A stretch of 64,000 bases of DNA, taken from Halorientalis persicus (GTDB lineage: Archaea > Halobacteriota > Halobacteria > Halobacteriales > Haloarculaceae). The translations under genes and the position numbers were made by a program. The DNA is taken from contig NZ_FOCX01000013.1 in assembly GCF_900110215.1 (NCBI RefSeq), forward strand, positions 62,001-126,000, in the 5' to 3' direction. A model generated the notes under the pieces. The model saw only the letters and a list, made by a program, of their open reading frames with translations. It made no database searches and was not told where the DNA came from. Shown here piece after piece: positions 6,594-15,583 of this stretch (its first letter is position 1; every line of letters begins with the position of its first letter).

Positions 6594-9500
6594 CTACTGG
6601 TCGGACGTTGAATCGGGATTGTTGAACCGGCTATTCCCGACCGTCCTATCAAGGATGATACCAAATCCAGTAACCGAATCTAATCCTGAACCGGTCACGG
6701 ATTGCTCGGTGATGCCCTCGTAACTCTGGACATCCCGTGCCGGGCGGTCGTCGACATGACCTTCTTCTTCAAGAATATCCAAGAGATGGTGAGCCGCTTT
6801 TTGACTCTCGAGAACCCAGATTGCTTTTGCGTCGTTTGTCCCACAGAACTCCGCGAGTTTCTCGTAGTCATCAATGACATCGCCACGCCGAAGTGGCGTT
6901 TCCGGCCGATCCGGAATCGATGTTTCAACCTCCATCACACGGTGCTCCTTCTGAGGATGAGTCGCGATGAGATCGAAGGTACCAGCTGTGTCATCGCCAC
7001 CAATGTACGTCTTCACGGAGAAGCCGCGATTCGAGTAGATTCGCTCAAGAAGTGAGACTACCACCTTGTGGCGAGGACTTTCACGCGGATCACCCTGTTC
7101 TGTCCCCCAGACGATCTCGTAGTCGTCGAACACCGCTAGGGCTTTGTTCGTCGGCCAGTAGTACGTGTAGCGGTTCGCCAGTTGCACCTCTCGCAGATAC
7201 TCGTCGTCGACGAGGTCATCAGCGATCCCCCGTCGATCAAACTCACGGGTTGCCATCGGCTCTCCACGCTGGTAGAATGACAGATCATCGTTCCAGTAGT
7301 CGACCACATCCTGCAAGAATGTCAGCTCCTGGTTGGTTAATGCGTCTGGGGACCGCTCTTCTGGATTTTCTCCGTTACTATCGCTCTTATTAGCCGTCGA
7401 CGATCCATTGTCGGTCACATCCGCAGACGACCCATTGCCGAGGTTGTTCAGCTGCGTGAGCCGATTCGCCGTCTGCTCGGGCGAGATACAGTACTTCTGC
7501 CGAGTCTTAGCCCGGGTTGCCTCAGACATCGGTCGAATCGCCGAGTCCGTTTCAGCATGTCCCGGTGGTAGCGGCAGCGGTTCCAGCGTCATGATCTCTG
7601 GCTGTTGTTCCTGGAAGCCAGTCGGTGGCAACTGAGCGATGAACTGTCCCTCGGGAAGCCCCTGGATGAAGTCACGGATCTCATCTCTGTCCAGCCCACC
7701 GTGGAAGAGACTGTCCGGCAGGTCATCGTCGGTCGAGACGTTGCCGATGATCTTGGTGTTGATGTTGTTCAGGACCTCCGTGTACACCGACCGGTTCTTG
7801 TGCGGATCGTCGCCGAGGACCTGGGCGGGATACTGCATGACCAGCCCCAGACTCAGGTCGAACTCACGGCCTTCCGGGAGTAGCTTGTTGTGGACGATGT
7901 TGCTCCGGGCCAACGGCGCGCTCTCTTCGATGAGACAGTTGACGACGTAGTCGTCCCGATTCGGTGTCTGGAGGCTCTTGATCGCAGTCCACAGATGGCT
8001 CAGGAACAGCACGTTGAACATCTGGGAGGCATCGTCACGAAGCTCCCCAGTGTCGATCACCACCACCTTGTTGCTGTGGAGAATCTCTCGCAGATCGAGA
8101 ACGTTCTCGTCCTCGGCGTACCAACCGCGATTGTGGTCCCACTCGGGCTTGTAATCGAGCATCCGCCAGATGAAGTCCCGGTCGTTCAGCTTCGAGATCC
8201 GGTTCGTGACGGCGCCGGCTGTCTTCTTGAACTGGCGATCGTTCTTCTCGGTGTGGCGTTGCAGTGATGCCGCCACCGTAGGCGATGAGGTCTCTGGAAC
8301 ACTCTTGTGCATCTCGTACTCCAGAGCCATGTCGTAGAGATCCGAGATAGGGAACGCATCACCGCCCACACGGGTTTCCTCGAGGCGAGCCTGATCCGGG
8401 TCGGGATACTCGGCCCGCTCCTCCTCGAACAGCGTTCGGATGAACGCTTTCAGCACGTCGTTCCCGACCCACGCCTGCTCGACTTTCTCCTCACCGACGG
8501 CGAACCTGAGGACTTCGTAGAAGTGGTCGATCGTATCCTGGATTGCAGATTCACGGGAGCGGCCAGCCTGATAGATCAGCGGCCGGAGGTCGAAGAACGG
8601 TAGGCCCGGGACCTCCTGGTCATCTTCGGGGATCTTGATGTACTCGACGTCGTCGAGGTCGTCGAAGATGTACCGATGACTTCGCAGGTAGTTGTCGCAC
8701 ATATCTCCGCCCTTGGAATCGAGCAGGAACGTCGGACCAGAGAGCTCATCGTGGGCGGTCAGCAGATCGTTGATGCCGGCGACGGTTTTCCCGCTCCCCG
8801 TGGAGCCGGCCCGGAGGTAGTGCCGAGTGAGTGTCTCAGCATCGAGATGGATCGCCTCACGCTGAGTGACTTGATTCCGCCATTCAGCCACGGATTCGAG
8901 TGCTTCCTGGCCTGTGGACTCGTTGGGACTGTCGACGACAGTGGCGGCTTTCCCGATACACATCCCCTTGTCGAAGGCCTGGAAGACCTCCTCGTCGGGC
9001 GTCGTCAGCGGGGAGTGAGCAGCCGGCCCACCGCCCGAAGCACCTCGGGAGGCTTTGGGGAGTGAGTCGATCGTCGGGACCGTCACGAAATTCGCGAGTT
9101 CGTTCGCGTTCGCGACGAGCATGGGCTTGCTCTTCCAGAACGCCTCGAAGTGGGTCGGCCGAGTCAACTCGTGGTTGAGCAGGCGCTGGTACTCACTATC
9201 ATCTTGTCCCAGGTACTCACCTTCAACTTGGTAGAATGACCCAGACAGCTGGCTGAAGGAAGACTCCGCATCCCGGATCACCTTCTCATCACTCGAGGCA
9301 CACCGGATCGAGACGTTGAAACTCGTCTGCGGGTCCTTGTTGTTGAGCTGGGCCATCCGCGTCGCTTTGTGCCGGGACTGATCCTCTGGCCCTTGTTCGG
9401 CAGAGCCGACTTCTTCGGCCGGCGTGTCGTTGCGGTGGCGGCTCCGCTGTTCGTGTTCAGAGACGCCGACCAGCCGGTCAAGGAAAGTCTGGATGAAAAA

Positions 9501-10394
9501 GCCGAACCCGGAGGTGACGCCCATCTTGAGGTTCCGTTTCTGGCTTTCAGCCTTTCGTGTCCAGTCGACACGGGGCTCGAACACCGCCTGGAACAACCAC
9601 TCTTCCTCGGTCGTGATCGCGGTTTCGAGCAGATCCGACAGTGGGGACCGGTCGGTGCTGTCGTCGTCGAACTCGGACAGCAGCATCATCCAGTCGTGGC
9701 GTTTCTGCTCTTTGCCGACCCACCGACAGAGGTGGGGCGTCTCCTCGAAACACTCTGAGAGAGCAACATCGTCGGTGTCGAAGCGGTAGTTCGACGGGTA
9801 CTGGCTGGTCGTCTTGCTGTGGAGTTGATCGAGGTCGTCCTCTTGATCGATCCCGAGATAGAATTGGAATCGCTGGTGGCCGGCGGGCTTGTGAATCAGG
9901 AACTCGAAAGAGTTGACCGGCTCGACGAAGTCGAGATGGTTTTCGAGGCCGAGCGGGAGTTCGCGACCGTCACCCATCGCGTGCAGTCCGCGGAGCTGGC
10001 TGGTGATGGTCTGCGGGGAGAGTTCACTCCGGACGGGTGTGATCTCGATATACTCACGGGCCTGGGTTTCTGCGGTGGCTTCAATCGCGTCACTCCCAGT
10101 CTGTGTATCGACACTCGGGTCCTGCGTCTGTGAGTCGTCGGAACTGGTGTCTGAGGAGGTGCTGTCGTTTTCGTCCTCAGACTGGGACTCACCAGTTGGC
10201 TCGAACGGGATCGAGTCCGACCCTGACGGAGAGCGGTCCTGAAGCGGTGAGGAATTGAGCGAACTGCCAGGTCGAGAGAGACGAGAGGCTGCTAACTCGG
10301 TCCGATCCGTGTCGTCGACCGGATCTGGACGCTGATCAGTGTTCTGAGAATCTCGAGACGGCTTACTGTCTGGAGAGTCGTCGCTATCGGACAT
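6594..10394 (-). CDS. VirD4/TraG-type coupling ATPase with nuclease-like tail
   Basis: 1266 aa, much longer than bacterial VirD4. Residues 1-115 are a low-complexity Ser/Asp/Gln-rich leader. The central P-loop ATPase has Walker A AGSTGSGKT near residue 530 and a Walker B-like strand VVNCLIEESAP near 820, followed by LGLVMQYPAQVLG and a domain ending in FIQGLPEGQFIAQLPPTGF, as in DNA-translocating coupling ATPases. After a linker (about 985-1035) there is a winged-helix-like part and then AGTFDLIATHP plus HRVMEVETS (about 1138-1156), resembling the D...ExE/K core of PD-(D/E)XK nucleases. It probably moves DNA to the transfer channel encoded at 12.5-24.7 kb. No transmembrane segments are obvious. 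Substrate processing by the tail is inferred. Confidence 0.8.
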   Translation of the reverse strand: MSDSDDSPDSKPSRDSQNTDQRPDPVDDTDRTELAASRLSRPGSSLNSSPLQDRSPSGSDSIPFEPTGESQSEDENDSTSSDTSSDDSQTQDPSVDTQTGSDAIEATAETQAREYIEITPVRSELSPQTITSQLRGLHAMGDGRELPLGLENHLDFVEPVNSFEFLIHKPAGHQRFQFYLGIDQEDDLDQLHSKTTSQYPSNYRFDTDDVALSECFEETPHLCRWVGKEQKRHDWMMLLSEFDDDSTDRSPLSDLLETAITTEEEWLFQAVFEPRVDWTRKAESQKRNLKMGVTSGFGFFIQTFLDRLVGVSEHEQRSRHRNDTPAEEVGSAEQGPEDQSRHKATRMAQLNNKDPQTSFNVSIRCASSDEKVIRDAESSFSQLSGSFYQVEGEYLGQDDSEYQRLLNHELTRPTHFEAFWKSKPMLVANANELANFVTVPTIDSLPKASRGASGGGPAAHSPLTTPDEEVFQAFDKGMCIGKAATVVDSPNESTGQEALESVAEWRNQVTQREAIHLDAETLTRHYLRAGSTGSGKTVAGINDLLTAHDELSGPTFLLDSKGGDMCDNYLRSHRYIFDDLDDVEYIKIPEDDQEVPGLPFFDLRPLIYQAGRSRESAIQDTIDHFYEVLRFAVGEEKVEQAWVGNDVLKAFIRTLFEEERAEYPDPDQARLEETRVGGDAFPISDLYDMALEYEMHKSVPETSSPTVAASLQRHTEKNDRQFKKTAGAVTNRISKLNDRDFIWRMLDYKPEWDHNRGWYAEDENVLDLREILHSNKVVVIDTGELRDDASQMFNVLFLSHLWTAIKSLQTPNRDDYVVNCLIEESAPLARSNIVHNKLLPEGREFDLSLGLVMQYPAQVLGDDPHKNRSVYTEVLNNINTKIIGNVSTDDDLPDSLFHGGLDRDEIRDFIQGLPEGQFIAQLPPTGFQEQQPEIMTLEPLPLPPGHAETDSAIRPMSEATRAKTRQKYCISPEQTANRLTQLNNLGNGSSADVTDNGSSTANKSDSNGENPEERSPDALTNQELTFLQDVVDYWNDDLSFYQRGEPMATREFDRRGIADDLVDDEYLREVQLANRYTYYWPTNKALAVFDDYEIVWGTEQGDPRESPRHKVVVSLLERIYSNRGFSVKTYIGGDDTAGTFDLIATHPQKEHRVMEVETSIPDRPETPLRRGDVIDDYEKLAEFCGTNDAKAIWVLESQKAAHHLLDILEEEGHVDDRPARDVQSYEGITEQSVTGSGLDSVTGFGIILDRTVGNSRFNNPDSTSDQ

Positions 10395-10540
10395 CTGCAG
10401 CTATCGGTTGCAGCGCCAACAGGTTATTATTTTTGACTGGATATTCCAAGAATGAAAGATGCCACTGGACGACTGTGGTCAATCATACCCATCAGAGAGA
10501 TGCCGGATTGGACTACCTCTGATCCCCAAACACTTTAGAC

Positions 10541-10558
10541 CATAGTTCGCGTACTATG
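10541..10558. promoter_or_regulatory. Palindrome at the promoter of the winged-helix/PIN pair
   Basis: catagt (10541-10546) and actatg (10553-10558) form an inverted repeat directly before the ATG at 10563, just downstream of a TATA-like actttaga (10531-10538). Its position at the transcription start suggests an autoregulatory operator for the HTH protein. Confidence 0.45.
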
Positions 10559-10562
10559 CACT

Positions 10563-11192
10563 ATGTCAAACGCTTCAACACCCATCCAACCGCCGGACGC
10601 AGGACACACTGCTCACCGGTTTTTCGTCATCCAAGAGCTACTGGGCACACCTGAACTCGCACGTTTCTACACTGATCTCCTGATTCATTCCCCATCGACG
10701 GTCACCGCAGTCCGTGACCGCCAGGGATTCTCCAAGAGTACCGCCTACAAATACGCGAATACACTTGCCGAGATGGGTATAGCGGACGAACTGGACAAGT
10801 ATGAAAACGGCTCCACACTCTGGCGTGCCGACCCTGTGAGTGGCGACTGGACAGACGAAACGACCCTCGAACTCGGCCCTGCCATCATTGCAGTCTACGG
10901 TGCGACCAGTGTTGATGATGACCTCGAGCTATTCGTCGACCGCCACGGGAAAGCCGCACTCGCACCCGCGATCATGGCTACGATCACCTATCTCCAGGGA
11001 GAGACAACGCGCCGTGGTGTCGCGGACGAACTAGGTGTGCCTGCTGTAGAGGCTATCGCGGTCACACAGGCAATCGAGCGAATACTTGCGGTGGTGAAAC
11101 CCTATGACCCAACCCTAAGCGAGGTCACGTTCGCGGTGGACGTTCACGACCGTGCGATCGATCAGGGACCATACCAGCGAACCGATGAGTGA
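10563..11192 (+). CDS. Winged-helix DNA-binding protein (PIN partner)
   Basis: 209 aa. The N-terminal half (about 30-95) reads as a winged helix: FYTDLLIHSPSTVTAVRDR, then a recognition-helix-like GFSKSTAYKYANTLAEMGIADELD and a wing NGSTLWRADP. A second helical region (about 125-175) with RRGVADELGVPAVEAIAVTQAIERI may be a second helix-turn-helix. It overlaps the PIN gene by 8 bases, so the two are translationally coupled. By analogy with DNA-binding/PIN pairs I infer a toxin-antitoxin-like or regulatory module with this protein as the regulator. Confidence 0.75.
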   Translation: MSNASTPIQPPDAGHTAHRFFVIQELLGTPELARFYTDLLIHSPSTVTAVRDRQGFSKSTAYKYANTLAEMGIADELDKYENGSTLWRADPVSGDWTDETTLELGPAIIAVYGATSVDDDLELFVDRHGKAALAPAIMATITYLQGETTRRGVADELGVPAVEAIAVTQAIERILAVVKPYDPTLSEVTFAVDVHDRAIDQGPYQRTDE

Positions 11193-11733
11193 GGAGCATC
11201 CCTCGCCATTCCCGACAGCCTTTATTCTGGATACGAGTTTTCTCCGGACGGTTGGTGGGACAGAGACCGACCCATATCAAACATTCATTCAGCACGTCAA
11301 ATCGAAGCATGTTGACCTGTATCTGACGCCGGGTGTCGTGGAAGAACTCGCGGAGCAACGTGGATACATCAGCATCGACTGGGTCGACCGAGCAGACACG
11401 ACCGAGTGGATCACTCTTATCGACTCTGTAGAGCCAGGGGTCCGGGTTCACGATGGGCCGCGTGCTGGCGAGATTATGGATCGTGTCCACGAGCGGCTGG
11501 CGAAGTTTGAGCAAACAGACCCTGACAAATTGCGTAAGACTGATTCAGAACTTCCAGCAGCGGCTGTAATGCTTTTGGGATCAACAGCGCATGATTCAAT
11601 TGGGATACTGATCGACGATCGGAATGCTGAGCGGTCGATTTCAGGTGTGCTTGACAATACGTACTATGAGGGGCGAATTCGAGTGTTCAGTATCTGGGAT
11701 GCGATAGAGTACATGGAACAGGATACTGCATAG
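11185..11733 (+). CDS. PIN-domain ribonuclease-like protein
   Basis: 182 aa from the ATG that overlaps the upstream stop codon. A PIN-domain start FILDTSFLRT places the first catalytic Asp at residue 16; an acidic residue pair follows in PGVVEELAEQ (about 51-55), and IGILIDDRNAERS (about 145-157) gives the late acidic cluster. The C-terminal helix FSIWDAIEYME is typical of the family. PIN proteins are metal-dependent RNases, often toxins. It pairs with the winged-helix protein upstream. A truncated relative lies at 2568-2921. A start 33 bases upstream exists but lies inside the partner gene. Confidence 0.8.
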   Translation: MSEEHPSPFPTAFILDTSFLRTVGGTETDPYQTFIQHVKSKHVDLYLTPGVVEELAEQRGYISIDWVDRADTTEWITLIDSVEPGVRVHDGPRAGEIMDRVHERLAKFEQTDPDKLRKTDSELPAAAVMLLGSTAHDSIGILIDDRNAERSISGVLDNTYYEGRIRVFSIWDAIEYMEQDTA

Positions 11734-11836
11734 GATGTACTGATCAGTTGGGTACGATAAGTATAGAGCGTGAAGTCAGCACACCGTTACTACTTCTCAC
11801 AGAAAGCCTATCCCTATTTGAGAACGACCGTGAATC

Positions 11837-12268
11837 GTGCAACTCGGTCCGACCCTCGTTGAACATCCACTGCTCGGTGTTACTTTCGCGTTGACGGTAG
11901 TCATCTTTGTCGGGAATCTTTTCGCACTGGGTTACTGGGCCCGTGCGGAGGCTACGGCACGTGACGGGTCGGTACTCGGGACGTTCATGTACCTCGCTAC
12001 AGGTATCGGGTTGGTCAACTACGTCTGGGTCCGCTACGTCCAGAACAACTGGGAACCACGCACACAGCCAGCCGACCGACGCGAACGGTTGGTCACCGCC
12101 TACTCGATGGCCCTCCTCCTAGCGTTCGTGGTCGGCGCGCTCGTCACGCCACCAGACCCGTTCACACAGGTCCTTGCTCTTCCGCCGCTGTTTGCGGGCT
12201 CGTTCGTCATCTCATACCTGTTCGTCATGCGAGAATCGGTCAGCAAGAGTGACGATACCGCTGATTAA
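11837..12268 (+). CDS. Four-helix membrane protein, unknown function
   Basis: 143 aa from a GTG. Four hydrophobic segments are visible: about 11-33 (LLGVTFALTVVIFVGNLFALGYW), 46-65 (LGTFMYLATGIGLVNYVWV), 88-106 (AYSMALLLAFVVGALVTP) and 113-131 (VLALPPLFAGSFVISYLFV), with a charged tail. A TATA-like tatttgag lies about 20-25 bases upstream, consistent with a leaderless start. No family is recognised. It stands alone after the PIN gene and is convergent with the surface-protein gene. Confidence 0.6.
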   Translation: MQLGPTLVEHPLLGVTFALTVVIFVGNLFALGYWARAEATARDGSVLGTFMYLATGIGLVNYVWVRYVQNNWEPRTQPADRRERLVTAYSMALLLAFVVGALVTPPDPFTQVLALPPLFAGSFVISYLFVMRESVSKSDDTAD

Positions 12269-12496
12269 ACGTGTGGAGTTCTTGCGGCGTAGAGCTATTT
12301 CAGTCGTAAATTGGGAGATGCGATACTTGCGACTGAATTTTTCAGTTTCTGAATATATACAGTTCGACGTAATACAGCGGTCGTCTGTACTGACCAATCC
12401 GATTGCGCCAAATCTGAGCGAATTCTTCTGCAAGATACGCAGGCCCATTCTATCGGGTAGTTCAATTGCAAGCCCACGAAAACAGCGCCCCCTATA

Positions 12497-14737
12497 TCAG
12501 GCCTGCCCCGATTTCCGGTTCGGCTTGAACATGAGCTTGTACCACATCAGGAACAGCAGTAGTGCGGCCCACTCAACGACCAGCAACACCTGGTGGATCA
12601 TCCCAGAGATCCAGCGATACAGATCGCCCGACCGCTCCAACATGAAGATCCGGACGTAGTGGCTGGTGTAGGCCTTTTCGTAGAACGTACTGGCTCCGGA
12701 CATCGGGTCAGTGCCCTCGAACCCAACGGTCACGAGCGCGGTCGTCGATTGCACAGTCGCCCATCCACTCGCGTTCGTCGTGACAGTACTCGTTTTCGCC
12801 CCGTCGACGGCGAGTTTTGCCCCACTAATCCCAGTCGACGTATCGGGATCGAACAGTCGGACGTGGACGGTTTTCCCGTCGTTTTGCATCTTGATCTTGG
12901 ATTCCTGGTAGGTGATATGCTTGACCGTCGTCTGGATACTGTTCCCAAAGATGTCCTCAGCGTTGGCCTGCAGGTTCTGCAGCTGGGCATCCGTCATGTA
13001 GGTCTTGCCAGCGTAGCGGGTGTAGAGCGGCGTCTCCCCCTTCCGGTTCACAACCCCCGGTGGAAGCGAGCGATCTGAGATGTTCGTCGACGACGTGCGC
13101 TTGTCGACTTGGTATCGGAGGCGACCGCGCTTCGACCAGTTCCCCAGCGCCGCGTAGTCCCGGTACAGATGGGCTGCCTCTTTCTTTCCCACTGGATGAC
13201 CGAAGGTCGTCGGAACTGTCTTCTTGCGATCTCCGACAAACTTCGTAATCGAGTCGTACAACGACACGGGGTAGAATCGCCAGGGACCATATATCGTCTC
13301 GGATTTCTTCGATCCACTCGGTGAGAGTCGAATCTGACCGAGTGGCTGTCCGGACAAATCCTGCGTCCCATTGATCGTGATGTAGAGTTCATTCGTCGGT
13401 TCCCGATCAATCGCATGGACAGTCACCGACAATTCATCGGGCTGTGCGACCGAGACCCCAGTGCTATCGGCAACAATCGATTTGGTGCCAATCGTCTCGC
13501 TATAGCTCTCTGAGACACAGTCCGGGTGCTCTCCGTCTTTCCCCCATCGCCGTTGGAGCGTCACCTCGACCCGGTGGGATACCTGCAGCGTACCGCTCTG
13601 TGGATTGCCAAAGTTGAACGTCGCTCTCCTGCCCCGCCGTTCATCGCCACCCAGTGAGACACGCTTGGTTACCTTCGTGTCGACGATGGACAGCTGCTCC
13701 CATTTGCGGACATCGTAATACTCGGTCCTGGTCGTGGTGTTGTTTGTTCCTGGGAGAGAAACTCGTTTTGTGACCTTGCATTCGTCCTCGAGTGTCGTTT
13801 CCCAATTTGATGGGTTGATCAGTCGGAAATCCGACGGTGCCAAAACCGTAACATCGTCTGGGCTGACGATGAATTGTCCGTCCAGAAATGCCCCTGGCGA
13901 CGTTCGGGCGATGCCAGCCCATTGGTTTTTCAGGACGGTAATATTCCGCTCTGAGAAATTACTGTGGAACTTGATCTTTCCACCGCCGTCGAACCAATTC
14001 GTCCCAATCGAATTGCCAGCTGGGCGTTTGGCGATTCGCGGCTTCGTGTCGAACTCGGACACGGCCTTGCTGTTGCGACTCTCGTAAGAGACCGTCTTCC
14101 CCTTGTTCACCTCGACCGCCCACGGGTTCACGATCCGCGGATCGGAGCCGCCCGTAATCAGGGCGTTCCGAGTCGGGAGCCACCCGTTCCGTGGCTCAGA
14201 TTTCCCCAGCGCATAATAGCCGTTCACTACCTCATGATTCACACCGGCTGTCCTGACCGTCTTGTTCGTCATGTTCCTCGCCGAGACGATGGCAGTCTCG
14301 TCAGGCTTGACCCACTTATCTTCATAGGGGATGTGGATATCCGTCGAGAGCTGTTTCCGAAAGCCGTCTGTCCGGGGCGCGAGCGCGTTGATCTTCCCGT
14401 TCGGCAACCCCGTTGTCTCGAACGAGAACGGTGGGATCCCGGCGGAGACATTGTAGGTGTTGGCTCCATTCGGGCCGTAGTCGGTGAACGGGATCATCGT
14501 CTCATTCCGCGCTGGATCGCTGTCAGCCGACGCGAGGATCTTGAACGGCCCCGAAGAGCTGGCCGAAGCAGCAGTGTTAGTTGTACTATTCGAGGAGTCC
14601 GTGTTGATCGCGGGCTGTGGGGGCGTCGTCAGCGCTGTTGCCGGCACGGTCGCGACGAACGTCTGGAGGACGAGGCAGGATACGACTGCAACGATGATGA
14701 GGCTACGAGCGACGGATCGACGAGCATATTGTGTCAT
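12497..14737 (-). CDS. Large membrane-anchored surface protein of the transfer operon
   Basis: 746 aa. An N-terminal signal or anchor helix (about 12-36, SLIIVAVVSCLVLQTFVATV) is followed by a Thr/Ser/Asn-rich extracellular region with many N-glycosylation sequons (for example NSTT, NTTT, NGT). Residues about 625-675 (VHVRLFDPDTSTGISGAKL, then VTTNASGWATVQST) look like an Ig-like or carboxypeptidase-regulatory beta sandwich. A C-terminal helix (about 711-733, HQVLLVVEWAALLLFLMWYK) precedes a basic tail. Last gene of the pilin-containing minus-strand operon, so probably the exposed part of the transfer apparatus, perhaps for cell contact. No named family is recognised. Confidence 0.65.
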   Translation of the reverse strand: MTQYARRSVARSLIIVAVVSCLVLQTFVATVPATALTTPPQPAINTDSSNSTTNTAASASSSGPFKILASADSDPARNETMIPFTDYGPNGANTYNVSAGIPPFSFETTGLPNGKINALAPRTDGFRKQLSTDIHIPYEDKWVKPDETAIVSARNMTNKTVRTAGVNHEVVNGYYALGKSEPRNGWLPTRNALITGGSDPRIVNPWAVEVNKGKTVSYESRNSKAVSEFDTKPRIAKRPAGNSIGTNWFDGGGKIKFHSNFSERNITVLKNQWAGIARTSPGAFLDGQFIVSPDDVTVLAPSDFRLINPSNWETTLEDECKVTKRVSLPGTNNTTTRTEYYDVRKWEQLSIVDTKVTKRVSLGGDERRGRRATFNFGNPQSGTLQVSHRVEVTLQRRWGKDGEHPDCVSESYSETIGTKSIVADSTGVSVAQPDELSVTVHAIDREPTNELYITINGTQDLSGQPLGQIRLSPSGSKKSETIYGPWRFYPVSLYDSITKFVGDRKKTVPTTFGHPVGKKEAAHLYRDYAALGNWSKRGRLRYQVDKRTSSTNISDRSLPPGVVNRKGETPLYTRYAGKTYMTDAQLQNLQANAEDIFGNSIQTTVKHITYQESKIKMQNDGKTVHVRLFDPDTSTGISGAKLAVDGAKTSTVTTNASGWATVQSTTALVTVGFEGTDPMSGASTFYEKAYTSHYVRIFMLERSGDLYRWISGMIHQVLLVVEWAALLLFLMWYKLMFKPNRKSGQA

Positions 14738-14805
14738 TGGGAGAGTGTTCTCGGAAGCGGCTGGCTACGTGCGGACGGTCATGCTCTGTACTCCGGACTG
14801 TTGCA

Positions 14806-15072
14806 TCAGGGGATCATGTAGTAGATTATCGACAGCAGGGTTCCTGGGGCCAGACCAATGATAGCCATGATCGACCCGGTGAACGCGAGCCACTTGCCCC
14901 ACCCGCGTTTCTGACTGCCATGGTGGCTGGTGAAATACGCGATCACACCCAGAATCACACAGGTGAATCCGAACAGTTTGAAGATAGTTGCCAGCTGGGC
15001 GGGGAATCGGACGGCCTCTTCGATCGCCTTCACTCCGGACGCGAGTATCAAAGTAAGTCTCGGCGGGATCAT
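14806..15072 (-). CDS. Small two-helix membrane protein of the transfer operon
   Basis: 88 aa from the ATG at 15072; longer in-frame extensions upstream give Arg/Trp-rich, non-native sequence and overlap the pilin gene, so they are rejected. A polar N-terminus precedes two transmembrane segments (about 26-44, ATIFKLFGFTCVILGVIAYF; and 58-82, WLAFTGSIMAIIGLAPGTLLSIIYY). The two-helix layout parallels the pilin-like neighbour at 15138-15521. Probably a small structural subunit of the transfer machine (VirB2- or VirB3-like); the role is inferred. Confidence 0.55.
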   Translation of the reverse strand: MIPPRLTLILASGVKAIEEAVRFPAQLATIFKLFGFTCVILGVIAYFTSHHGSQKRGWGKWLAFTGSIMAIIGLAPGTLLSIIYYMIP

Positions 15073-15137
15073 CGTACTGGAAGAGAGTGAAAGAGTCTGT
15101 TTTCGTGGAGAGAGAAATTGGATGGTGAGTTCGCCTC

Positions 15138-15521
15138 TCAGGGACCACCGACGTTGGTGATGAACTTCAGGACGGAGATGAAGATCCCGAACCCGAAGTA
15201 GAAGACGATCATTCCAGCACCACCGCCGAAGAGCCACATTCCATACTGGGCGCGGGAAGAACTCTTCCGAGCACTCCACCAGAGAACGGCCCCCGCAACA
15301 ATCGCGATGAATCCGACGTACTTCAGCACCATCATGGCGAGCGAGTGGACGTTCGAGAGCATCGATGAGAGACCGTCCTTGCCCGCATCACAGTTGTCCG
15401 TATTACTCGGGTCGCAGTTAGACTGTGCTGCACCTGGCTGAACGAAGATTGTACTCAGTAGTGCCACGGCTAGCACTACAAGCAGGGCTTTCTTACCGAA
15501 TGACATCGGCAGATTAGACAA
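15138..15521 (-). CDS. VirB2/TrbC-like pilin candidate
   Basis: 127 aa. A cleavable signal peptide (residues 8-32, KKALLVVLAVALLSTIFVQPGAAQ) is followed by a short Cys-containing loop (CDPSNTDNC) and two transmembrane segments (about 62-81, MMVLKYVGFIAIVAGAVLWW; and 93-119, MWLFGGGAGMIVFYFGFGIFISVL) separated by a short basic turn RKSSSR. Signal peptide plus two helices joined by a basic loop is the VirB2/TrbC pilin layout. It lies in the operon with VirB4- and VirB6-like genes, which supports the call. The two-Cys loop may form a disulfide. Confidence 0.65.
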   Translation of the reverse strand: MSNLPMSFGKKALLVVLAVALLSTIFVQPGAAQSNCDPSNTDNCDAGKDGLSSMLSNVHSLAMMVLKYVGFIAIVAGAVLWWSARKSSSRAQYGMWLFGGGAGMIVFYFGFGIFISVLKFITNVGGP

Positions 15522-15583
15522 CCATTCGAAGGGTCTTAATTATTGTCTTTTTCAGGCCGAATGCAACCGAACTCGGTAGTCTG

